From an uncultured Gemmatimonadota bacterium (GTDB lineage Bacteria > Gemmatimonadota > Gemmatimonadetes > Gemmatimonadales > Gemmatimonadaceae): a stretch of 15,958 bases of DNA. The stretch covers positions 1 to 15,958 of the forward strand of contig CAMLHT010000061.1 of NCBI GenBank assembly GCA_946479895.1. The letters are read 5' to 3'. Positions within the stretch are counted from its first letter, which is position 1; each line of letters opens with the position of its first letter. The position numbers were made by a program, and so were the translations under genes. The notes under the pieces are model-generated. The model was given only the letters and a program-made list of their open reading frames with translations, was not told the origin of the DNA and searched no databases. This document shows, one piece after another, positions 1 to 7,861 of this stretch.

Positions 1-25
1 GTTCATGGAGATAGCACGAGCCATA

Positions 26-45
26 CCGGGCTCAATGCCGGGCTC
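26..45. repeat. Short direct repeat CCGGGCTC
   Basis: The octamer CCGGGCTC occurs at 26-33 and again at 38-45, a 12-base period. A GAGCC at 18-22 can pair with either GGCTC copy, giving alternative small hairpins downstream of the minus-strand phosphoesterase gene. No coding potential is evident in bases 1-80. Function is unknown. Confidence 0.4.
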
Positions 46-56
46 GCCTCACGGAA

Positions 57-80
57 TGTCATCCCAGGCTCAGGATGACA
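57..80 (-). terminator. Hairpin at the 3' end of the arsenic cluster, terminator-like
   Basis: TGTCATCC (57-64) and GGATGACA (73-80) form a perfect 8-bp stem with an 8-base loop. It directly follows the stop codon of the minus-strand phosphoesterase gene (81-83). There is no T-run, so this is not a canonical intrinsic terminator. On the minus strand it begins TGTCATCCTGAGC, a word I recall as a common dispersed intergenic repeat in several phyla. It may therefore be a repeat copy that also ends the transcript. Confidence 0.45.
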
Positions 81-830
81 TCACAGCGATCGCCCGCCCG
101 ACCTGAGGTAGGCGGCGAACTCCCGGGGCAGCTCGCTGGCCTCGATCGCCGCCGCGGCCCGATCGATGTCATAGGGGACTCGCGGAAACTCCACGCTGAG
201 CCCGGTGCCGAAGTCGAGCGTGACGTAGCCCGCCCGCCAGTCACCGTCCTTCGGGCGACCGACGCTCCCGGTGTTCACGAAATGGATGCCCTCGATCTCG
301 CGATGCCATGGCCGGTGCGTATGGCCGAATGCGATGACGTCTCCCGCCGACAGCCCGGCGACCGACGCCATCTTCAGGCAGAATTCGTCCGACCGGTCCT
401 CGGTCCAGTAGACCGTGTTCAGGGCCGGCGTTCCGTGAACGAGCGCCAGCCGCGGTCCCCCTTCATGGCCGCCGCGCACCGCAACGTCGAGCCGGAACGG
501 AAGCGTGCCGAGATAGGCGCGAGTCGCGTCGCTGACGTGCTCGAGCGTCCATGCATACGAGCGATGGGAGAGCTCCTCCTGTCGCGCGTCCTCGTACCGG
601 CAGCCGCAGTGCTTGTAGCGCGCCGCGACTGTCGAGTCGTAATTGCCGGCCACGCCGGGAATGTCGAGCGCCCGAATCAGGTCGACCGTCTCCTCCGGCC
701 ACGGGGCGTAGCCGACGAGATCTCCGAGATGATAGGTCGCGTCGACGTCCCCGCGGCGCTCGATGTCGGCCAGGACTGCCTCGAGCGCCGGCAGGTTGGC
801 GTGAATGTCGGAGATGAGCGCGAGCTTCAC
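81..830 (-). CDS. Metallophosphoesterase, YfcE/PF12850-like, last gene of the arsenic cluster
   Basis: This 249-residue calcineurin-fold phosphoesterase has its dinuclear-metal motifs in order: SDIH (D8, H10), GD (D37), GNYD (N63, D65; usually GNHD/E), VHG (H132) and GHTH (H170, H172). The C-terminal region ending in LPREFAAYLRSG resembles the tail usual in the PF12850 group. C75 and C77 form a CGC motif, which I recall in some relatives. The open frame extends far upstream, but family homology starts at the GTG at 830. That GTG shares four bases (GTGA) with the stop of the acetyltransferase gene, indicating translational coupling. The protein is probably cytosolic with an unknown substrate. 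Coupling to arsN2 and arsM suggests, but does not prove, a role in arsenic metabolism. Family certain; function unassigned. Confidence 0.88.
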   Translation of the reverse strand: MKLALISDIHANLPALEAVLADIERRGDVDATYHLGDLVGYAPWPEETVDLIRALDIPGVAGNYDSTVAARYKHCGCRYEDARQEELSHRSYAWTLEHVSDATRAYLGTLPFRLDVAVRGGHEGGPRLALVHGTPALNTVYWTEDRSDEFCLKMASVAGLSAGDVIAFGHTHRPWHREIEGIHFVNTGSVGRPKDGDWRAGYVTLDFGTGLSVEFPRVPYDIDRAAAAIEASELPREFAAYLRSGGRSL

Positions 831-1300
831 GCGCGCTGGGCAGGCAGTGGCAGCGCCATCGCGGTCGCCGACGCGGGACACGCGCTGCGGAACTCCTGCG
901 TCTCCTGCACGTCGGCCGGCACCGCCTCCCGCGCGATCTTCGTGAACCCGAAGCTCGGGAAGTAGCGCTCGGCCGTCGTCGTCAGCAGGTAGAGGCCGTG
1001 GATGCCCTGGCCTTCCGCCATCGCGATGATGCGCTCGACCAGCGTGCGGCCGAGGCCCTTGCTGCGCCATTCCGGCCGCACGGCCACCGAGCGGAGCAGC
1101 GCGTTGTCACAGCAGCTCTCCAGGCCGGCCACGCCGACGATGTCGCCGGCCGCCTCCGCCACCAGGAACCCGGTGAGCGTCTCCGGAACGCCGTCGAGTG
1201 GAAGGCTGCTGTCCGTGAGCAGCCGTGACACGGCGTCGAAGTCCTTCGCGCCCGCCGGCCGGATCGTCGCAGCCGGCGTCGCAGTGATCGTATCGGTCAT
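827..1300 (-). CDS. arsN2: ArsN2-type GNAT N-acetyltransferase
   Basis: This 157-residue GNAT-fold acetyltransferase has the acetyl-CoA pyrophosphate loop RSKGLG (R79, G82, G84) after the beta-4 segment LLRSVAVRP. It also has LYLLTTTAERYFPSFGF (103-119) and a late EFRSACPASA segment (136-145), both of which I associate with the ArsN2 branch of arsenic-operon acetyltransferases. Related ArsN1 enzymes acetylate the amino group of organoarsenicals such as arsinothricin; the ArsN2 substrate is less settled. The ATG at 1300 lies 19 bases after the arsM stop with no clear Shine-Dalgarno sequence. The 3' end overlaps the phosphoesterase start. It is probably co-transcribed with arsM. The general family is very secure, the ArsN2 label likely. 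Confidence 0.85.
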   Translation of the reverse strand: MTDTITATPAATIRPAGAKDFDAVSRLLTDSSLPLDGVPETLTGFLVAEAAGDIVGVAGLESCCDNALLRSVAVRPEWRSKGLGRTLVERIIAMAEGQGIHGLYLLTTTAERYFPSFGFTKIAREAVPADVQETQEFRSACPASATAMALPLPAQRA

Positions 1301-1319
1301 TTTCAGCAGGAGTACGTGG

Positions 1320-2267
1320 TCAGTTGCAGCAGTCGGGACCGCAGCAGGATGCCGCCTTCTCGCCCAGCTTCGCGAGCGGCACCTTCGGCTTGGTCGTGCT
1401 CGCCGCCCGGCCCGGCTTCGTGGCCCGCACGAACCCGCTCATGATGCGCCCCTCGATCTGGTCAGCGAACTTCTCGTCGACGCCGGTCCCGGCGATGAGC
1501 GCCAGCGCGTCCTCCTTCGTGTAGACCCGCGTCGGCTCGATGCTCGGGTTCTCGAACCCGACGTCGCGCAGCAGCGACAGGAACTCCTGCTCCTCCAGCG
1601 CGCCACCGACGCACCCGGTCCAGAGATCGGCATTGCGCCGGATCTCGTCGGGAATCTGCCCGCGGATGATCACGTCGCTCACGGCGAAGCGACCGCCCGG
1701 CCGGAGCACCCGGAACGCCTCGGCGAGCACCTTCTTCTTGTCGCCCGACAGGTTGATGACGCAGTTGGAGATGATGACGTCCACGGTGTTCGCCGGGAGC
1801 GGGATCGCCTCGATGTGGCCCTTGAGGAATTCGACGTTCGTCGCCCCGGCCTTCGCCTTGTTCTCCATGGCCAGCGCGAGCATCTCGTCGGTCATGTCGA
1901 GGCCGTACGCCTTGCCGGTCGGCCCGACGCGCTTCGCCGAGAGCAGCACGTCGATGCCTCCGCCGGAGCCCAGGTCGAGGACGGTCTCGCCTTCCTCGAG
2001 CTGCGCCAGGGCCGTCGGGTTACCGCAGCCGAGCGACGCGAGCAGCGCCTCGGCGGGAATGCCCGCCGTCTGCCCCGCTTCATAGAGGTCGGCGGTAATC
2101 GGATCCCAGGTCTCGCTGGTGGATCCGCAGCACCCGCTCGAGCCGGGGGCGCAGCAGCTGGAGGCCGAGCCCGCGCTCACCTGTGCCGCCACCCTGCCAT
2201 AGCGCTCCTGCACCGTCGCCCGCAGCTCGTCGAGCGTTTCGGGGATCTGTGTCGTCTCGTTCGTCAT
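1320..2267 (-). CDS. arsM: Arsenite S-adenosylmethionine methyltransferase ArsM
   Basis: This 315-residue cytosolic enzyme transfers methyl groups from SAM to As(III), giving methylated, partly volatile arsenicals. The SAM-binding motif is VLDLGSGGGID (96-106), followed by YGLDMTDEM (121-129). The three cysteines expected for As(III) binding are C81 (LGCGNP), C169 (SNCVINLS) and C219 (TGCVGGAL). Extra vicinal pairs lie near both ends: C38-C39, C46-C47, C308-C309 and C313-C314. I chose the ATG at 2267 because AAAGGTG sits at good spacing before it; a TTG at 2285 is also in frame but falls inside the operator. The ArsR-type palindrome at 2281-2296 lies 13 bases upstream, predicting arsenite-induced expression. 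arsN2 follows 19 bases downstream. Confidence 0.96.
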   Translation of the reverse strand: MTNETTQIPETLDELRATVQERYGRVAAQVSAGSASSCCAPGSSGCCGSTSETWDPITADLYEAGQTAGIPAEALLASLGCGNPTALAQLEEGETVLDLGSGGGIDVLLSAKRVGPTGKAYGLDMTDEMLALAMENKAKAGATNVEFLKGHIEAIPLPANTVDVIISNCVINLSGDKKKVLAEAFRVLRPGGRFAVSDVIIRGQIPDEIRRNADLWTGCVGGALEEQEFLSLLRDVGFENPSIEPTRVYTKEDALALIAGTGVDEKFADQIEGRIMSGFVRATKPGRAASTTKPKVPLAKLGEKAASCCGPDCCN

Positions 2268-2280
2268 GGAAGGCACCTTT

Positions 2281-2296
2281 ATCAAGAAAAGTTGAT
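2281..2296 (-). promoter_or_regulatory. Second ArsR operator, upstream of arsM
   Basis: ATCAAGAAAAGTTGAT is a palindrome with half-sites ATCAA/TTGAT around a 6-base A-rich centre. It differs from the arsR operator at 2898-2913 only at two centre-flanking bases. Read on the minus strand it lies directly before the AAAGGTG ribosome-binding site of arsM. The -35 and -10 boxes flanking the arsR copy are not recognisable here, so the arsM promoter is weak or differently placed. Binding by ArsR is inferred. Confidence 0.72.
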
Positions 2297-2329
2297 GGAT
2301 TGGGGATGGAAATGCATTCTCTTGCGCTT

Positions 2330-2530
2330 GCTATCGGCTCGGCTGCGGCTGTCGGCTGTCAGTTCCGGCTCTCGGCTCTCGGCTATGGCTATCGCGGGCT
2401 GTCAGCCATCGGCCATCGGCTCGGCCAGCCAGTAGCCAGCGGGTAGCCATTAGCCAGTAGCCTGGCCATAGCCATAGCTGAGAGCCGAGAGCCGGTCCCG
2501 ATAGCCGACAGCCGCAGCCGAGCCGATAGC
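2330..2530. repeat. Long imperfect palindrome of iterated GGCT-words between arsM and arsR
   Basis: Arms 2330-2392 and 2468-2530 pair in one continuous register over 63 positions. The outer 28 bases (2330-2357 with 2503-2530) are perfect. The inner 28 (2365-2392 with 2468-2495) have one G-T exception, and a weak patch lies at 2361-2364. The intervening 75 bases are built from the same words (GGCTATC, GGCTCTC, GGCCATC, TAGCCAG). It starts 26 bases after the arsR stop, so an arsR transcript would end in or run through a very large hairpin. No ORF here looks real. It could be a terminator, an mRNA stabiliser, or a REP/MITE-like dispersed element. Confidence 0.85.
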
Positions 2531-2556
2531 CGAGAGTGCAGAGGCATGAAGTTCGG

Positions 2557-2886
2557 TCAGCAGCATGAGTTGGCGGCCCTCACCCGCAGCTGGCGCTCCG
2601 AGGGCTTCATCTCGCCGACCAGGGACTGGATCTCGTCGAGGGCGCCGGGAACGAGGTCGTAGTGCATCCAGCGACCCTCCCGCCGCGACGTCACGAGGCC
2701 TGCATCCTTGAGGACCTTGAGATGGAATGACAGCCGCGACTGCGCCGCGTCGAGCAGGTCGGTCAGATCGCACACGCAGCGCTCGCCGCCCTTCAGGCGG
2801 CCCAGGATCGCCAGGCGCGTCTCATCGGAAAGCGCATGGAACACCGTTGCCGCGCGGGTGAGGTCGAGAGCGGTCGAAGCAGCCAT
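2557..2886 (-). CDS. arsR: ArsR-family arsenic-responsive repressor
   Basis: This 109-residue winged-helix repressor would bind the arsR and arsM operators and release them on binding As(III). The N-terminal FHALSDETRLAILGRL (16-31) is typical of the family. The metal-sensing CVCDL motif (C37, C39) begins the recognition region, followed by QSRLSFHLKVLKDAGLV (49-65) and RREGRWMHYDL (68-78). The protein ends in SCC, so C108-C109 could add a thiol ligand. The ATG at 2886 is the only start that preserves the domain, and it lies just six bases after a consensus -10 box. DinB is divergently oriented upstream. arsM is downstream, separated by the long palindrome. Family and arsenic role are well supported by motif and context. 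Confidence 0.95.
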   Translation of the reverse strand: MAASTALDLTRAATVFHALSDETRLAILGRLKGGERCVCDLTDLLDAAQSRLSFHLKVLKDAGLVTSRREGRWMHYDLVPGALDEIQSLVGEMKPSERQLRVRAANSCC

Positions 2887-2892
2887 GACCCC

Positions 2893-2920
2893 ATTATATC
2901 AACAAAACTTGATTTGTCAA
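2893..2920 (-). promoter_or_regulatory. arsR promoter with embedded ArsR operator
   Basis: On the minus strand there is a perfect -35 TTGACA (2920-2915), a 16-base spacer and a perfect -10 TATAAT (2898-2893). The palindrome ATCAAGTTTTGTTGAT (2913-2898) fills the spacer and touches the -10, which is ideal for repressor occlusion. An overlapping dyad TTGATTTGTCAA (2909-2920, plus strand) adds a further half-site. Only six bases separate the -10 from the arsR ATG, so transcription probably starts at or next to the start codon. The site also lies upstream of the divergent DinB gene. Confidence 0.87.
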
Positions 2921-3007
2921 ATGGCCCCGTCCGGCGCCACTAGAATTCGTCCCCGGACGCCAGTCCATGACCCTGGCCGCGGGTTGCATCCATCGCCGGT
3001 GAATCCC

Positions 3008-3505
3008 ATGCCCGACATCAATTCGATCGCCCGTCACATGCTGCTGCGCGAGCTCGGCGCCCTCCAGCGCGAAATCGCCGCCTACCCCGACGACGCCGGC
3101 CCGTGGGCGGAACGGCCGGGGATCACCAATACCGCCGGCAACCTCGCCCTCCACTGCGCCGGCAACATCCAGCACTTCATCGGCGCGAAGCTGGCCGGGA
3201 CGGGCTACGTCCGGCAGCGGGAGCTCGAGTTCTCGCGCCGCGGCGTGCCGCGGGCGGAGATCATCGCCGAGCTGGATCGGGCGATCGCGGCGGTGAAGGA
3301 GCTGGAGAAGGTCGGCGGAAACCTCCCGCCCGTCTTCCCCGACCCCTTCGGCGGCAAGACCGTGAACACCGACGTGATGCTCATTCACCTCGCCGTGCAC
3401 CTCGGCTATCACCTGGGCCAGGTCGACTACCACCGGCGGATCACCACCGGCGACGCGACGACGGTGGATGCCGTTGCGGCCTCGCTGCTGCCAGCGGCGG
3501 TGTGA
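3008..3505 (+). CDS. DinB-family four-helix-bundle protein
   Basis: This 165-residue protein has the DinB/YfiT-like layout: an N-terminal helix, a histidine-bearing second helix (NLALHCAGNIQHFIG) and a fourth helix with several histidines (LIHLAVHLGYHLGQVDYHRR). These supply the usual three-His metal site. Many relatives are thiol-dependent metal transferases or isomerases; many are uncharacterised. I chose the ATG at 3008 because GGTGA lies 6 bases upstream and homology begins there; the longer open frame runs back into arsR. A possible -10 box TAGAAT is at 2941-2946, without a good -35 at standard spacing. It is divergent from arsR, so ArsR could affect its expression, but that is conjecture. 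Substrate unknown. Confidence 0.87.
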   Translation: MPDINSIARHMLLRELGALQREIAAYPDDAGPWAERPGITNTAGNLALHCAGNIQHFIGAKLAGTGYVRQRELEFSRRGVPRAEIIAELDRAIAAVKELEKVGGNLPPVFPDPFGGKTVNTDVMLIHLAVHLGYHLGQVDYHRRITTGDATTVDAVAASLLPAAV

Positions 3506-3512
3506 GGATGGC

Positions 3513-3590
3513 GGGAATGGGAATGAAGCAACAGGCAGTCAGTGGGACCTGGACCTGACCCCACTCCCACTCCCACTCCCACTCCCACTC
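3513..3590. repeat. Low-complexity repeat: five CCACTC hexamers with a complementary GGGAATG arm
   Basis: Five perfect tandem CCACTC units occupy 3561-3590. Upstream, 3513-3525 reads GGGAATGGGAATG, which matches the complement of the array except for two A-for-G changes. The two form an inverted repeat around the core GGGACCTGGACCTGACCCC (3544-3562). That core resembles a GGTCAGGTCC-type word I recall from intergenic repeats in high-GC genomes. The 142 bases between the DinB stop and the response-regulator start hold no convincing gene. Array length may vary between strains. Function unknown. Confidence 0.78.
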
Positions 3591-3647
3591 CAACGGTACG
3601 GATTGTGAATTACCGAGCCCGCCAGAACTTCGATTTCTTCGGGCTAA

Positions 3648-4037
3648 ATGAGCGAACCTCTCGTGCTGCTGGTGGACGACAACGAGGACTGCCGGATCAT
3701 CTACGGATCCACCCTGCGGCACGCGGGTTACGCGGTCCGCACGGCGGATGACGGACTGGAATGCCTCGCGAGTGCCGAGGAGCGGAAGCCGGACCTGATC
3801 CTGCTCGACATCGGGATGCCGCACATGGACGGCATGACGGCCCTCGGGATGCTGAAGTCCAACCCGGAGACCGCGCGAATTCCCGTGGTCGCGGTCAGCG
3901 CCCGGGTCGGCAGGGACCAGCATGAGAAGGTATTGAACGCGGGATTCTCCGAGGTGCTCCTCAAGCCGATCACCCCGGGCGAGATCCTCGCATCGGTCAA
4001 GCGACACCTGCCGCTGGACGGCGACGGCGCGAACTAG
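3648..4037 (+). CDS. Single-domain CheY-like response regulator
   Basis: This 129-residue protein is a lone receiver domain. The acidic pocket is D10-D11 (LLVDDNED), the phosphoacceptor is D54 (LILLDIGMPHMDG), the switch residue is S84 (VAVSA) and the conserved lysine is K106 (LLKP). No output domain is present. It would therefore act by protein contact or as a phosphate relay, as CheY, Spo0F or DivK do. No histidine kinase is nearby, so the partner is encoded elsewhere. The ATG at 3648 gives a complete domain, though no Shine-Dalgarno sequence is evident. It is followed 40 bases later by the peptidase gene, and joint transcription is possible. Confidence 0.93.
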   Translation: MSEPLVLLVDDNEDCRIIYGSTLRHAGYAVRTADDGLECLASAEERKPDLILLDIGMPHMDGMTALGMLKSNPETARIPVVAVSARVGRDQHEKVLNAGFSEVLLKPITPGEILASVKRHLPLDGDGAN

Positions 4038-4077
4038 GCCGGGTCGTCACCGCGGGCCGAATCAGCGAACTTGTCGC

Positions 4078-5421
4078 ATGGCCCAGCCCGACGACGCCTC
4101 TGACGAAGGAGTCCGCCACCTTCGCAGACTGCTCCGCTTCGACACCACCAATCCACCCGGGAACGAGCGGCCAGCGGCCGACTACCTGGACACCGTGCTC
4201 GCGGCGGAAGGGATACAGGCGGACCTCGTCGAGCCTGCGGCCGGCCGCGCCGTCCTGCACGCCCGCATCAGGGGCAACGGCAGCGCGCGCCCGATACTGC
4301 TCACCGCCCACATGGACGTGGTGGACGTCGATCGCTCCCGGTGGTCAACGGACCCCTTCGGCGCGGAAATCCGCGACGGATTCGTGTACGGCCGCGGCGC
4401 CATCGACGACAAGGGAATGCTCGCGGCGAACCTCATGGCATTCCTGCGGGTGCACCGGGAGCTCGCCTCGCGGAAGGCGCTCGACCGCGATCTGATCTTC
4501 CTGGCCACCTCAGACGAGGAATCGGGCGGCCGCTTCGGGATGTCCTGGGTCATCGGGCATCATCCGGAATTCGTGGATGGCGAATACGCCATCAACGAGG
4601 GCGGCCGGATCCGCATGGTGGACGGCCGGCCGCGATACGCCGCCATCCAGACTGCCGAGAAGATTCCGTACGTCGTTTCGCTGGTGGCGACCGGGCCCGG
4701 GGGACACGCGTCGATCCCACTCGACGGCATGGCGATCGCCCGCCTCGCGCGCGCTCTCTCGGTCATCACTTCGAGCCGGCTGCCGCTGACGCTCTCCCCC
4801 ACGACGCGCGCGTTCTTCTCTCGCCTTGGTGAAATCTGGACCGACCCGGAGGTCGCCGCCGCGATGACGAACCTCGTCGCCGCCGACCCCCGCCTGGTGG
4901 CGGAGGCGGAGAAGGTCCTGTCGCGCGAGCCTCGCTTCGACGCCGTGCTGCGCGATACCATCGTTCCGTCGGTCGTCTCTGCCGGCACGCGGCACAACGT
5001 CATCCCCGCCTCCGCCGAAGCGACGCTGAGCATGCGTCTTCTCCCCGGCCACCGCCCGGAGGACGTCCTTGCCGAGCTTTCGAGCCGGATCGCCGATGCG
5101 TCGGTGAGCATGGAAGTACGGTCGCGCGGCACCGATGCCCCCGCCTCCGACTTCGAGTCGCCGATGTTCCACGCCATGGAATCGGCGCTCGCCAGTCTCG
5201 ACCCGCGCATCGTGGCGGTGCCCTACCTCAGCACCGGAGCCACGGAGAGCGCGTATCTCCGGTCGCACGGGATCCAGTGCTACGGCATTCTTCCATTTCC
5301 GCTGTCGGACGATGACGAATCGCGGATGCACGGCGATGACGAGCGGCTCTCCCTCGACGCCTTCCGATTCGGCCAGGACTTCCTCTTCGAGACCGTTCGT
5401 GCGCTGCTCGGGACGGGCTGA
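4078..5421 (+). CDS. M20-family zinc metallopeptidase (carboxypeptidase or deacylase)
   Basis: This 447-residue dizinc hydrolase of the M20 family has the expected ligands: H78 and D80 (TAHMDVVD), D110 (GRGAIDDKG), general base E147 with ligand E148 (TSDEESG), E174 (AINEGG) and C-terminal H418 (RMHGDDER). GPGGHAS marks the lid/dimerisation domain insertion. The order matches PepV, DapE, ArgE and CPG2 relatives. No signal peptide is seen, so it is likely cytosolic. It probably cleaves a dipeptide or N-acyl amino acid; the substrate cannot be set from sequence. The ATG at 4078 fits the family start, without a clear ribosome-binding site. A GC hairpin follows the stop. Confidence 0.93.
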   Translation: MAQPDDASDEGVRHLRRLLRFDTTNPPGNERPAADYLDTVLAAEGIQADLVEPAAGRAVLHARIRGNGSARPILLTAHMDVVDVDRSRWSTDPFGAEIRDGFVYGRGAIDDKGMLAANLMAFLRVHRELASRKALDRDLIFLATSDEESGGRFGMSWVIGHHPEFVDGEYAINEGGRIRMVDGRPRYAAIQTAEKIPYVVSLVATGPGGHASIPLDGMAIARLARALSVITSSRLPLTLSPTTRAFFSRLGEIWTDPEVAAAMTNLVAADPRLVAEAEKVLSREPRFDAVLRDTIVPSVVSAGTRHNVIPASAEATLSMRLLPGHRPEDVLAELSSRIADASVSMEVRSRGTDAPASDFESPMFHAMESALASLDPRIVAVPYLSTGATESAYLRSHGIQCYGILPFPLSDDDESRMHGDDERLSLDAFRFGQDFLFETVRALLGTG

Positions 5422-5425
5422 GGCC

Positions 5426-5442
5426 GCCGCCGGCCCGGCGGC
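5426..5442 (+). terminator. GC hairpin after the M20 peptidase gene
   Basis: GCCGCCG and CGGCGGC form a perfect 7-bp stem with a 3-base loop, starting 4 bases after the stop codon. There is no T-run. The remaining 46 bases before maeB are also GC-rich. It may end transcription or protect the mRNA end. Confidence 0.45.
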
Positions 5443-5488
5443 GATCCCGGGCCCCGCCGCGTCCCGGGGACGCTAAACTTCACGCGCC

Positions 5489-7801
<2,313 letters not shown>

Positions 7802-7838
7802 GCAACGGGGGGCCAACAGGTCGGTCGCGTCGCTAGGT

Positions 7839-7860
7839 TTGGTTGGGATCCCATCACCAA
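7839..7860 (+). promoter_or_regulatory. Hairpin abutting the ClC start codon
   Basis: TTGGT (7839-7843) pairs with ACCAA (7856-7860), and inside it TGGGATCCCA is self-complementary. The structure ends one base before the TTG at 7862, where a ribosome-binding site would lie. It could limit translation, act as the maeB 3' hairpin, or indicate that the real ClC start is the downstream GTG at 7922. Confidence 0.4.
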
Positions 7861-7861
7861 C

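Noticed and set aside
1002..2435. 477-codon plus-strand open frame opposite arsN2 and arsM
   Set aside because: It is antisense to arsM, has no domain and ends in the palindrome words.
2330..2530. CRISPR array interpretation of the repeated words
   Set aside because: There are no equal-length repeats with unique spacers and no cas genes. The pattern is an inverted repeat of very short words.
2708..3007. N-terminal extension of the DinB protein
   Set aside because: The extension overlaps arsR and its promoter on the other strand. The ATG at 3008 has a ribosome-binding site and matches the family start.
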